Part shown: positions 32,667 through 43,480 of the stretch, one piece after another
How the letters are laid out: each line of letters opens with the position of its first letter
Numbering within the stretch: position 1 is the stretch's first letter
NCBI GenBank assembly: GCA_018398815.1
Contig: CM031595.1
Span: forward strand, 134,566,668 to 134,630,667
From: Conus ventricosus
Lineage: Eukaryota > Mollusca > Gastropoda > Neogastropoda > Conidae
Length of the DNA stretch: 64,000 nt
Direction of reading: 5' to 3'
Position numbers and translations under genes: made by a program
The notes under the pieces: generated by a model
Told to the model about the DNA's origin: nothing
The model's input: the letters and a program-made list of their open reading frames with translations, nothing else
Database searches by the model: none

Positions 32667-34273
32667 TGTCATGAGTCGGCCGAATGTTCTCGAGCATTAG
32701 GCAAATTAAAGGTAGTTTTGCTGTTGTTGAGAGCAAGTTTCTTGGGTTCTTCAAGTGTGCGAACTCAGGCATCACCAGAGGGAATACCCGAGTCGTATAC
32801 TGAAGGAGGGAGTTACTGGGAAGTGTTTCGCATGTCCGAGGGATAGTGACAAGGAGTTGCCGACTGCCGGTCCTGGGTAGAGGAGTGTCCAGTCTGACCA
32901 CTGGCTGGCTATTCACTGGGTTCTCCAGTGGGCCTGAAGGGAAGGCGATCGTGTCAGGTGACCGTCACGGGTGAGTGGTGACCGTCAGCCTGCAGGCAGA
33001 GTACAGCAACCATTCAGTCGTCCTTGTTCTGAGGAATGAATGGAAGGCTGCGGCCAATTGAGTGGTTTGCACCTTGTTGTCTATAGAGGTAGTAACTACT
33101 TGAAGCATCAGTCTTGGCTGGTAGAGAAGTCCAGGCTGTTAGTACAATGGGTAGCTTCGGGGAATCGAACATGAGTTTGAATAGGAGGTTATGCATTAAC
33201 CACTGGGTGCCCAAGTCTTTGTTGGCGCTAGCAGCTGTGGTGTGTGTGTATGTGTAGGTGACTAGTGATTCCATTGGTGGAATAAAAATAACTTGGGGAT
33301 TTATTGGTACAAATCATGTGATGTGTGTGTGCCCATGATTCCATTGGTTGAGCCAGTTAAACTCGGGTTCTCTCTTGTTTGAGAATGAATATAAGCGCTT
33401 GGAAAAACGGGAAGTGTGTGACTCACTTAAGGGAAAGTGAACTCGCCGTCTTGCTGAGGGCTCAAGAAAATACAGCGTGAAGCAGAGGTTAGCTGTCGCC
33501 TCGTTGTCTCCTGGGTGGGGACGTATGACAGTGGAGGTTGCTGTACCTCGGAGCCGACGACGAGAAGAATTGTCTCCCGTGTGGGGACGGTCGACAGCAA
33601 GACGTGTCAGCCTGTTGGAGCCTAGACAGGGAGCTGCCAGACAACGGTGGGGTGTTTGCAGCCAGAGAAGACCTGTGGGAGAGGCCGACAGGAGCCCTTT
33701 CCGTGGAGAGGGCGAAGTACGGTGGAGTCCGGGAGACTCGGTGTGAGGGTGCGACTCAAGCTACGTTGCCAGTGTCCCCAACTGGGATTTGGCCAATCGG
33801 GAGGACACAACGGTGTGGCAGCTTCAGCCGTAGTCGCACAGTGGGATGAGAGAAATGATGGTCAACCGAGGAATGCTGGCAAGTTACGGCGTTTTATTTG
33901 TTCTTAAGTTTATAAGTGTGCAACAGAATAGTGGAATATTGTCTTTCCTGGCTAAGTAAGAATAACTGAAGACAGGGGATGCGATTTATGAAATTGTCTG
34001 TATGCTGTTACATTGTTGTATGATACAGATAGTTGTGTTGTGTAGTGACGGGTGGGGGCTCGGAGTCAAGTTGAATAAAGTTGATTATTTTCTATGAAAT
34101 GTTATTGGTTTCCGTCACTTTGTGCGGGCCGATGCGAGTGAAAGAGTGCGTGTGCCTATGCGAGAGCGCATTTTGGTTGTGAAAGCGTCAATACTTCTGT
34201 CTATAGACCCCTGCATCCCTGAATATGAAAATCATATTTTAATAACGAGGGGGAGCGTCAGAGACTCGTCACA
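32667..34273 (+). repeat. 5' LTR, 1607 bp
   Basis: TG...CA ends. A TATA-like tataag at 33390 lies about 720 bp in, and AATAAA at 34074-34079 about 200 bp before the end, giving a long U3 and R. The sequence codes for nothing recognisable. Confidence 0.85.
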
Positions 34274-34276
34274 AAT

Positions 34277-34296
34277 TGGGGACTGTCGTCCGGGAT
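34277..34296 (+). promoter_or_regulatory. Candidate primer-binding site
   Basis: TTGGGGACTGTCGTCCGGGA begins 3 nt after the LTR. The pattern resembles the TGGGGG(C/A)-type sites complementary to tRNA 3' ends; the exact tRNA was not determined. Confidence 0.5.
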
Positions 34297-34604
34297 GAAC
34301 ATAAATGAGTCATTAGTGATTTTGATTCTGGGTTTTGTTCATTGCAAGGGATTTGAAATTTGTCGTAATTGTGGAAACCTAGATTTTTTTTTTCTTACTG
34401 GAAAGACGTTAGTCATGTGTTGATGTTTTGATCTTTTTTTTCATGACTGGGCCTTGTATTTGAACTTGCTTGATTTGGTTGCTGTTGAGGTTGATTGTGT
34501 GTAGCACAACTATTTGATCGCTTACTTACAAGTGATCGTGTTGGATATCTCGCTTGTTACTGTGGTTGTATTAACTAGCTGATCGAGGGTTAGATAGATT
34601 CAAA

Positions 34605-34679
34605 ATGTCGACTGAAGAGGGTGCTGAGACAATGGGTCCGCTGAAAAAGATGGACCTCATGAAGAAGGAAAAGCTTTAG
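34605..34679 (+). pseudogene. Gag-like remnant in the LTR element
   Basis: ATG opens 24 codons (MSTEEGAETMGPLKKMDLMK...) then a stop. Adjacent frames continue in the same style (GPELKAYVDE and EAQKYKENGEKRGEML), suggesting the start of a Gag protein broken by small indels. Too short to classify. Confidence 0.4.
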
Positions 34680-34906
34680 GACTAAAGGGTCCGGAACTGA
34701 AGGCATATGTAGATGAGAACTGGCCCGTGTAATCGAGGCTCAGAAATACAAAGAGAACGGGGAAAAAAGAGGAGAGATGTTGATGGAAGTGATGTCTTAA
34801 AGCATAGAGCTAGAGGTAGTGCTGTTATACTGATCCATGCCACGAGTTGTTTTATCCAATTTGAGAACATTCGTCCTTGAGGAAATGTTGATTGGAACAA
34901 CATTCT

Positions 34907-34919
34907 TAGGTACGGGGGT
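34907..34919 (+). promoter_or_regulatory. Candidate polypurine tract
   Basis: aggtacgggggt lies directly before the second LTR, where plus-strand synthesis would be primed. Confidence 0.4.
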
Positions 34920-36525
34920 TGTCATGAGTCGGCCGAATGTTCTCGAGCATTTAGGCAAATTAAAGGTAGTTTTGCTGTTGTTGAGAGTAAGTTTCTTGGG
35001 TTCTTCAAGTGTGCGAACTCAGGCATCACCAGAGGGGAATACCGAGTCGTATACTGAAGGAGGGAGAGTTACTGGGAAGTGTTTCGCATGTCCGAGGGAT
35101 AGTGACAAGGAGTTGCCGACTGCCGGTCCTGGGTAGAGGAGTGTCCAGTCCTGACCACTGGCTGGCTATTCACTGGGTTCTCCAGTGGGCTGAAGGGAGG
35201 CGATCGTGTCAGGTGACCGTCACGGGTAGGTGACCGTCAGCTGCAGGCAGAGTACAGCAAACCATTCAGTGTCCTTGTTCTGAGGAATGAATGGAAGGCT
35301 GCGGCCAATTGAGTGGTTTGCACCTTGTTGTCTATAGAGGTAGTAACTACTTGAAGCATCAGTCTGGCTGGTAGAGAAGTCCAGGCTGTTAGTACAATGG
35401 GTAGCTTCGGGGAATCGAACATGAGTTTGAATAGGAGGTTATGCATTAACCACTGGGTGCCCAGTCTTTGTTGGCGCTAGCAGCTGTGGTGTGTGTGTAT
35501 GTGTAGGTGATAGTGATTCCATTGGTGGAATAAAAATAACTTGGGGATTTATTGGTACAAATCATGTGATGTGTGTGTGCCCGTGATTCCATTGGTTGAG
35601 CCAGTTAAACTCGGGTTCTCTCTTGTTTGAGAATGAATATAAGCGCTTGGAAAACCGGGAAGTGTGTGACTCACTTAAGGGAAAGTGAACTCGCCGTCTT
35701 GCTGAGGGCTCAAGAAAATACAGCGTGAAGCAGAGGTTAGCTGTCGCCTCGTTGTCTCCTGGGGTGGGGACGTATGACAGTGGAGGTTGCTGTAGCTCGG
35801 AGCCGACGACGAGAAGAATTGTCTCCCGTGTGGGGACGGTCGACAGCAAGACGTGTCAGGCCTGTTGGAGCCTAGACAGGGAGCTGCCAGACAACGGTGG
35901 GGTGTTTGCAGCCAGAGAGACCTGTGGGAGAGGCGACAGGAGCCCTTTCGTGGAGAGGCGAAAGTACGGTGGAGTCCGGGAGACTCGGTGTGAGGGTGCG
36001 ACTCAAGCTACGTTGCCAGTGTCCCCAACTGGGATTTGGCCAATCGGTGAGGACACACGGTGTGGCAGCTTCAGCTCGTAGTCGCACAGTGGGATGAGAG
36101 AAACTGACGGTTCAACCGAGGAATGCTGGCAAGTTACGGACGTTTTATTTGTTCTTAAGTTTATAAGTGTGCAAACAGAATAGTGGAATATTGTCTTTCC
36201 TGGCTAAGTAGAATAACTGAAGAACAGGGGATGCGATTTATGAAATTGTCTGTATGCTGTTTACATTGTTGTATGATACAGTAGTTGTGTTGTGTAGTGA
36301 CGGGTGGGGGCTCGGAGTCAAGTTGAATAAAAGTTGATTATTTTCTATGAAATGTTATTGGTTTCCCGTCACCTTTGTGCGGGCCGATGTGAGTGGACAG
36401 AGTGCGTGTGCCTATGCGAGAGCGCATTTTGGTTGTGAAAGCGTCAATACTTCTGTCTTAACCCTGCATCCCTGAATATGAAAATATATTTTAATAACGA
36501 GGGGGAGCGTCGGAGACTCGTCACA
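34920..36525 (+). repeat. 3' LTR, 1606 bp
   Basis: Same sequence as 32667-34273 with scattered one-base indels. TATA-like signal near 35638; AATAAA at 36326-36331. Confidence 0.85.
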
Positions 36526-36885
36526 CTATGTACATGGGTTTATGGGAGAGTTCAGGGGGGAGATGGGGGTGGCTGCAGGTAGTGGGGACTGCAGCTCAGG
36601 CAGCTCCTAAATGCCTCCAGTGTGGGTGCTGACATGGTGGTGGTTGGTAGCTAGTTCCATTCCCTTATGGTGCGAGGAAAAAAGGAGTGGTGCAGAACTG
36701 GATGGGTTACCCGCTCCTGGTGAATTTTCTGTGCGCCTCTAATCCGTTTGTCTGAAGGGCGGTAGAATGTGGTGGGGTTGAGGTCTACCATACCGTTGTG
36801 GATACGGTAGAGCATCATTAGTCTGTTGTGGTGCCGGTGCTCTTCAAGGCTGTCCCACTTGAGGTGCTCAAGCAGTCGTCACTTT
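36526..36885 (-). mobile_element. Family E LINE 3' fragment, part 2
   Basis: On the minus strand reads LEHLKWDSLEEHRHHNRLMM, GMVDLNPTTFYRPSDKR and HQERVTHPVLHHSFFPRTI, the end of a CR1-group ORF2, aligning with 61490-61790. Together with 32547-32666 it forms one fragment split by the LTR element. Confidence 0.75.
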
Positions 36886-37590
36886 CGATAAGCTTTCATT
36901 TGATCCACATATAAAGGAAATTGTAAGTAAGGGAAATCAAATGTTAGGTATCATTAAAAGAACATTTCAAAACCTAGACAAATATACTTTTCTAAAACTA
37001 TTTAAGGCTTTTGTAAGGCCTCATTTAGAATATGCTAATGTCGTTTGGAATCCATACTTGAAGAGGCAATCAAAAATGATAGAAAATGTACAAAGAAGCG
37101 GAACTAGATTACTGGTAGAATGCAAAAATATGTCTTATGAGGAACGGCTCCAGTTTTAACAGTTAAACTCTCTTAAGGGTAGAAGCTTAAGGGGGGATTA
37201 CAAGTGTACAAAATAATTAATGGCTTGGACAATGTATCAATTGAAACATTTTTTTCCTTCTCACCCGTTAGTATGACAAGAAATTCTGAAGGTAAAGTTT
37301 TTGTCAAACATAGAACTACTAACAAACGAGCGTTCAGTTTCTCTAACAGAGTTGTTAAATTGTGGAACTCAATACCTGTTGAAATTAAATTTACTAATAA
37401 TATTTCAACACAGATTTCAAAATTTTATTCATGGAAATAGATTGCAGCAATTTTTGCTAATAGGGACTGAATAGGCATGCCGTAGACCCTAGAAAAACTA
37501 AACAAATATGACAACAAAAGAAGGGGCGTAAAAAGACCGAAAGGCCTATGCTACAAGCCAGCCCTCTACTACTACTACTAACGTCCAACA
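36880..37590 (+). mobile_element. Family C LINE 3' fragment (CR1/L2-like)
   Basis: GNQMLGIIKRTFQNLDKYTF, FVRPHLEYANVVWNPYLKRQ and, in another frame, YKIINGLDNVSIETFF, FSNRVVKLWNSIPVEIK. These are the conserved end of CR1/L2-like ORF2 proteins. It ends at a (CTA)n tail (37564-37580) and is joined to a family B fragment. Confidence 0.75.
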
Positions 37591-38720
37591 TGTGCTACAT
37601 CAACGACCTCCACTCCAAAATCTCTTCCCCATCAAGACTCTTTGCCGATGATACAGCTGTCTACAGGTTCATCACCTGTGCAGAAGACCCAGCCAAGCTC
37701 CAGGAGGACCTCCAGCGTCTGGAACAATGGGAGAGTGAATGGGACATGGCCTTCCACCCAGACAAGTGCTGTGTACTGTCCTTCACCAGAAGCCACTCCC
37801 CCGTTCTCTCAAATTACACCCTCCACGGCCAGACAATGGAGAGAGTCACCTCCACAAAGTACCTTGGGGTCATACTGGAGACAAAGCTGGACTTCACAAA
37901 ACACATAGAGAACATCTGTGCTAAGGCTAACAAGACACTGGGATTTCTGAGAAGGAACTTGAAGGTGTGCTCCAGCCGTACCAAAGAGCTAGCCTACAAA
38001 GCAATGGTTCGTCCAATTGTGGAGTATGCTTGCTCTGTATGGGACCCACACACCGACGATCTCACCAAAACCCTCGAGAAAGTCCAGCGAAGAGCTGCCA
38101 GATTTGTCACCAACCGCTACCACAACACTTTCAGTGTCTCAGACATGATGACGCTACGAGTGGCCCTCGCTTCAACAACGACGTCGCTGCGCCAGACTTG
38201 CAATGCTCCACAAGATCATCAACGATCAAGCTTGCGTCTCCTGCACCAACCTCAAGCAACAGCCTCGAGAAGTGGTCGTTGCAGCAACCACAACTACCAA
38301 CTACGACGATTCCAGTGCCGCACTGACTACAGGAAGTTCTTTTTCCCCCCGAGGACCACTGTCGACTGGAACTCCCTCCCAGCTGATGTTGTCGAGGCCC
38401 CCTCCCATAATGCCTTCTGCTCGAGGGCATTGAGGGCCCTCCAGACACAGTAGAACCCGCCTCTCCCCCCCCCCCCCCTCACCTCCCCCCCCCCCCCCCC
38501 GCCCCCTCTCCTCCCCCCCTGCCCCCTCTCCTCCCCCCCTGCCCCCTCTCCTCCCCCCCTCCCTGCCCCCATCCATTCCCTCCCAGCTCAACCCTGCCCC
38601 CACCTACTCCCTCCCCGCCTCAATTTTCTGCACACACTCGCGCTTCGCCACTAGTATGTTAATAATGGTCAACCTGATGACCGCTGAACATTACTGGAAG
38701 AAGAACAACAACAACAAAGT
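37590..38720 (+). mobile_element. Family B LINE, 5'-truncated copy
   Basis: Starts inside the reverse transcriptase (CYINDLHSKISSPSRLFADD) and runs through DMAFHPDKCCVLSFTR and YLGVILETKLDFTKH to WNSLPADVVEAPSHNAFCSR at 38450. A short out-of-frame stretch lies at about 38150-38280. It is followed by a C-rich 3' untranslated region (38460-38580) and an end identical to that at 46010 (gaacattactggaagaagaa). Confidence 0.85.
38460..38580 (+). repeat. C-rich minisatellite in family B 3' UTR
   Basis: cccctgccccctctcctccc repeated about four times after poly-C. The opposite-strand version is at 46135-46262. Confidence 0.85.
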
Positions 38721-39145
38721 CGAGGCGGAAGAGTAAAAAATATGGATCCGAGAACCAGCGCACACATCCATCGAAGTGCAAACGGGGACAAAATCGCCAA
38801 AACACCAATACTGAAATCCGTAAAATACTCACACCCATGCCTTTTTATACCATTCTGATTGGACATATTATGTACAATTGAACAAATTAATGTTTTCTTG
38901 CAGGAACTGCCGACAAAATACAATCCAGAATGTCTATCGACCTAGACAGTCTCAGTCTGTGACTCGCTTCCTTCCACGCATGCATTTTTTTAACCTAGAT
39001 ATTATGTATGTTAGAACGGTAAACAGACCTCTTAAGTTAAGGCCTCTAACACAAGTTCAAAATTACAGCAATCTGTGACACATAAACAGCACAGTTCCGT
39101 GCTAACTTTCCGATAACAAGTGGAAAATCGCCGATCGAAATTACT

Positions 39146-39247
39146 CACATTTGCAGTCTTTTCTCTCCAATCAAATTTCCAACAGTTGACACTTGTGCCT
39201 TCCACAAACGTCTCGCCTTTATTTACGATTCGTGACACGCAAAACAT
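39146..39247 (-). CDS. Candidate first coding exon, unknown product
   Basis: ATG at 39247 opens 34 codons (MFCVSRIVNKGETFVEGTSV, then CWKFDWREKTAN) ending exactly at AAT/gtgagtaa, a textbook donor. It does not join the TASOR-like exon at 30153 in frame. It would be transcribed away from the PHD-OTU gene that starts at 39751. Unrecognised; downstream exons not found, and a LINE lies just beyond. Confidence 0.3.
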
Positions 39248-39750
39248 TGTACTTTTAATTCAAAAGAAGAAGCCTCCACATTGCCCAAACCAGAAAAATG
39301 GCCGACTGCAAATAACAAACAGGAAGGGTAACTCTAGCCCCCATGAAAATTTGCGTTTACCTGAAACGGTATGACGTTTTACCGGAACCCCCCGGAAACC
39401 ACCGAAAACCTCAGAAATACCGGAAACCCTATTAAACAAAGAATATATGAATGATTTTTGCGTGTTTTGCGTTTACCTATATAGGTGAAACTCTACTGGT
39501 AAAAACAAAAGCCTACCTGCAAGAAATCATATGGGGAGTGAGTGCAGAAGGCTGTCCCATCAACTGCCAAATTTAAATAGACTATCAGCCACAAGTTTAT
39601 TTTGCTATCTTCACACTTTCAAGACAGTAGGACAACTTCACACCTCGAGATGCATGAACTCGCATTCAGATATATAAACCCAAGACACAATGTGCAGCAT
39701 ACATTCCTTCGATACCTGCACTATGGACTACACATACTTCTTCTACAACC

Positions 39751-40079
39751 ATGAGATTTCCATGTGGAATTTGCAACTCCAGCTGTGGTTGGAATTGCAT
39801 AGTGTTCTGCCTGCTTGAAGTGGATACACAGGTAACTGTCTATATCTTACAATTTTTTACATATTATTTGCCTTTGCTTCGCCTCTGCCTTTTGGAGGGT
39901 TTTTTTTTTTTTTTTTTGACAAATTAAGTATATGTTCTTGCTTTTTTGTGTTTCAGACGCCGTGTTCCTCTCAGCAATGACCAGCTATCAGCCTGGGGCC
40001 AGGACGATCTATCGTTTGCCTGCAAGAAGTGTGCCTTCACTGTTGCCAGAGCCTATGACATGAAAGGCGCCTTGAAACG
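39751..40079 (+). pseudogene. PHD-like finger exons of the OTU gene
   Basis: Exon 39751-39831 starts MRFPCGICNSSCGWN and has donor gtaact; exon 39957-40079 follows tttcag and ends AAACG/gttagt. The second half of exon 1 continues only after a one-base shift (CSACLKWIH). Joined to 42082 the split codon gives Arg and the frame reads ALKRVYHAATSKD. The splice fit supports a real gene at some point. Confidence 0.55.
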
Positions 40080-40360
40080 GTTAGTCATCCTTTTTTTTTC
40101 TCAGAAATATAAGATACCACAATAACACTAATTAATGCATTAGTTTTCACAAGGCTTACTTGCTGTGGACTAGGTGGAAAAGTATGATGAAGTAATGCAT
40201 TTTAGTTTTTATTTGGCTCACTTGATATAGACAAACTCACAAAGTAGAAAAAAAATGATTAAGTAATGCAGTAGAATGTAGGTATAGTCTATTATCATAA
40301 TGTACGTGGCTCTTGTCTTTGGTATGAATAAGTAATGCAGTAGTATAAATGTAGCTGTTG

Positions 40361-41172
40361 GACTTCCGGCTGGGAGGTCATGGGTTCGAATCCCATCCGA
40401 GTCATGTGGGTTTTTCTGCCCCGACCGGCTCCTACCCAGAGTTGAGTTTGCTGCGGACTCAGTTGGGAAGACTGGCACCACATAGTCGAGTTTCATCCAC
40501 TTAATGGATGCTTTTCTGAGAGTGCTGCTCAAATTTCCTGACCAACACTGCAGGTGCCTGTATCTCTCAGGCCTGGTTGATGCCGGGATATATTATGAAA
40601 GGAAGCGTAGAGTACAGCCCTGTCATGTAGTCTCAGACCAAAATGGAAATCCGTAGCATCATCTTAATCATCCTCATTCTAATCTTATCGATCAGCATTA
40701 CAAAAAAGTCTCAAATTCTGTGGACTTTCACACCTTGCTCTCATGGTGACCTCAATTTCGATGTGCTCTCCACGTCTGTGGTCTTGGTTTGGTTCCGTCA
40801 GGGTCACTGGTATCGGCGAGTCCATGGGGCTGCCGTTGGATGGACGTGGTGGCGCCCTCCAGAGGGAGAGCTCACTCACGCCGGCTCCACAACTAACCAA
40901 TTATTGTCGTCGGTAGGGGCTTAGTAGGTGGTGTCTTGCGTATGTTAGATCAGAATAAGCGCCACTGAACACCACCGAAGTGACTCGGCAGCAGTGCAGT
41001 GTCTCCTCCGTGGGTTGCCTCCTGACGACTTGACACAGACTGCTCCCCATGGATTGCCGGTGCCAGGGCTGCGGCGGGGCCAACTGGGCTGTGGCTGTGA
41101 ATGGGTGTTGGAATGAGCAGCGTGAGCAGCCTCTGAGGTGGCGCAGAGGTTGGGACAGCAACAACAACAACA
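40361..41172 (+). mobile_element. tRNA-derived SINE-like element with 14-bp target duplication
   Basis: AAATGTAGCTGTTG occurs at 40347-40360 and 41173-41186. The insert starts gacttccggctgggaggtca and has the pol III B box GGTTCGAATCC at 40383-40393; the A box is missing or just truncated. It ends in a (CAA)n tail. At 812 bp it is long for a SINE and may be a composite. The 40790-40910 part is shared with 17590-17800. It sits in the intron of the PHD-OTU gene. Confidence 0.75.
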
Positions 41173-41728
41173 AAATGTAGCTGTTGTACTTATGATGAGT
41201 AATAAGCCTAAAGTCTTTATGTCTACGGCACTGTGGCTTGTCTAATGAAATGTCCTTGATCTTTTGGCTATTGTTCTTGGCACATGGCAGACTCGCACAC
41301 ATGGCATGTGGCCGACTCGCGCCAATTGTTACCTCAGCAGGGTAGATTGGTTATGCAACAATTATGTAACAAGTTATACAATGATCATATAACCAATTGT
41401 GTAGCGCTTAGGTAGAAGAACAAGCAAGCACTACAGTTTATGAATTTGAAAGTGTTTATCAAGGTGCAAGTTAGAATTGCATAAGTGAAGAAGTTAAGCA
41501 TTATAGTAGCCTAAATTAACTAACAATAAAAAATGGCTTCATATATATGTGTGCTTTTTACTCATCACTCAAAAATATAGTATTCATCATTCATTAATCA
41601 TTCACATTAGTCACTCATTCACTGTTCATGTTCATGTGATTGTGGTTGAATGCTTTGAACTCTGCCTCGCCTATCACTGTACTATCTTCTCTTTGTAAAA
41701 CTTCTTCATTTGGCCTGGTCCCATACAC

Positions 41729-41875
41729 AGAGCAATAACAAGTTTATGACTTGTCAAAGAGCAATACCAAGTTCATGACTTGTCATAAAGCAATACCAAG
41801 TTTATGACTTGTCAAAGAGCAATACCAAGTTTATGATCTGTCAAAGAGCAATACCAAGTTCATGACTTGTCATGA
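41729..41875 (+). repeat. Five-unit minisatellite, about 29 bp per unit
   Basis: Units read agagcaataccaagtttatg and then acttgtcaa, with T/C differences. Each unit holds an inverted CAAGT...ACTTG pair, so each can form a small hairpin. Confidence 0.8.
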
Positions 41876-42081
41876 AAAGAGCAAGCAATCACAACAAAAA
41901 AAAAAAAAAACATTCCTCCAACTATCTCCCTTACTTTATCCTCACTAACTCTGACTCTATATGTGTGTATTCATTTCATACATCATACGTTATGAAGCAC
42001 AAACATCATGGCTGTACTGATTGTTAGGTTGCATAATCTTTATAACAAGAGGTCTTAATGGTGAATTTTTTATGTTTACAG

Positions 42082-42745
42082 GGTGTACCATGCAGCCACG
42101 TCCAAGGATGCTGATGTGAGGTCACGCGCACTGAGCGAGATGATGCTGCTACAGACCTACGGTGTCAAGCTGCCTGAGTTCGACCCGGCTGTGGCGGACA
42201 ACTTGACTGGGAGGAAGAGAGACTGGGGAGCCATGGAGGTCCTCAAGAAGTTTCACCCCATCATGCTTGCGACTCACACACCCCTGGAGGTTCAAGGCGA
42301 CGGGAATTGCCTCTTCTGTGCGGTGTCCCTGGGATTGTATGGCCACCAGGACCACCACCTTCAACTTTGGCTGAGAGCTGCGCTGGAGACTGCACTTCAC
42401 CCGAGGTTCTACGACAGCAGCCTGCCCGACTACAAAGACATGGTGAGGGACAGCCGACTCCTGCATGACCCCTACTCAAAGCTGTTGTCCACCGTGGCCA
42501 CTGTGGGTGCCTACTCCGAGCTGCTGGTCATGTTTGCAGTCAGTGCTGTCCTGTCAGTTGGACTGCAGTCCTACTGTCCACCTACCAGCAGGGCAGCGTT
42601 TCTGACAGAACCGGTCTAGACGGTGTACGGCCGTGATGTGAGAACAGCCCTGGCACCTGCCGTGACAGTCATGTGGTCCACGACCTCAGTGCCTCGTCAT
42701 TCTAGCGGCTTCCGACCGAACCACTTTGTGACCTTGTAGGAAGTG
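42082..42745 (+). pseudogene. OTU-type cysteine protease domain
   Basis: Open from the acceptor (tttacag) to TAG at 42617-42619, then onward in the same frame to a second TAG near 42737. VQGDGNCLFCAVSLGLYG carries the OTU Asp and catalytic Cys; GAYSELLVMFAVSAVLSVG and YCPPTSRAAFLTEPV follow; after the first stop the frame continues VYGRDVRTALAPAVTVMW and FRPNHFV, with the likely catalytic His. The domain is therefore complete in sequence order but carries a stop before its His. OTU enzymes cleave ubiquitin chains. Confidence 0.6.
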
Positions 42746-43480
42746 ACCCACCAGGAGCCGAAGAAAGTGGACCTGACAAGCCCTGTCCTCGACGAGAAGG
42801 AATGGCCCTCACTGAAGCAGACGCCACCAGTGGTCAAGGATGAAACACCTAGACTTCCACGCAAGAATGTTAAGCCCAAGAGGATGTGCATGAGGATGAG
42901 TGGACCAGATTGGAGGCCAGCCCCACTGCAACTCCAGAGACCTGGACGTCCCCCACAGCATCACCTGAGCGGCCTGCAGACACCATCCTGGGGGACATGG
43001 TAGATGAGGTGCAGTCAGAGCAGTCCACGACAGTTTATGAAGATGCAGTCAGCCGTGACAACTCAGCCTGTGAAGCCAGTGACAGCAGCTTTGACAAGTC
43101 AGCCAGCATGATCAATCGCGGAGAAGTCAGCGATGACATGGCAGCCTGTGAAGCCAGTGAAGCAGACAACAGCTCTGACGAGTCAGCCAGCGTGGTTGAT
43201 GAGAGCAACAAGTACCCTGTTGCAAATGGCGGTCAGGAGCTCCCCCGAGGCCTAGAGGGTGCCGCTAACTGGAGGTCAATGAAGTTGTTGCATTACTGAG
43301 GACCAGCGAAGAAGCCCTGCAGTACGTTCCACGTGGTAGAAAAGAGGACAAGATGTATATCATGGAAAACAAGGAGAACCTCACCAGACGTGAATAGAAG
43401 GTCAGCCAATACTGGGATGATTGTGGAGCTTAGATCTCAAAGGGGACCGCCAACAAGACCCACTACATTCTGCAGCCAAA
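42746..43480 (+). pseudogene. Acidic linker of the PHD-OTU-MULE-like gene
   Basis: 42743-42890 reads LDEKEWPSLKQTPPVVKDE; after a frameshift 42886-43299 reads DEVQSEQSTTVYEDAVSRDN and SSDESASVVDESNK with near-repeats of CEAS-D/E-SS-DKSAS. Another shift near 43280 leads to VALLRTSEEALQYVPRG and two TAG stops by 43432. Confidence 0.45.

Larger units (their letters stand above)
32667..36525 (+). mobile_element. LTR retrotransposon with giant LTRs and tiny interior (LARD/TRIM-like)
   Basis: Two direct repeats of 1607 and 1606 bp (32667-34273, 34920-36525), each starting TGTCATGAGTC and ending ACTCGTCACA, surround only 646 bp. A 5-bp duplication CTATG flanks it. The interior begins with a possible primer-binding site, then a short remnant of a gag-like start (34605), and ends in a purine tract before the second LTR. 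No protease, reverse transcriptase or integrase, so it is non-autonomous. The LTRs differ mainly by single-base indels, suggesting a young insertion or uneven base quality. Orientation is inferred from primer site, TATA and AATAAA positions. Confidence 0.85.

Noticed and set aside
38301..38603. Glycine-rich frames opposite the family B 3' UTR (also 46108-46399)
   Set aside because: Translation of the GGGGAGGA minisatellite.
40361..40440. Possible tRNA gene (B box GGTTCGAATCC)
   Set aside because: No matching acceptor stem or A box, and it is the head of an element with target duplications; the same applies at 45496-45506.
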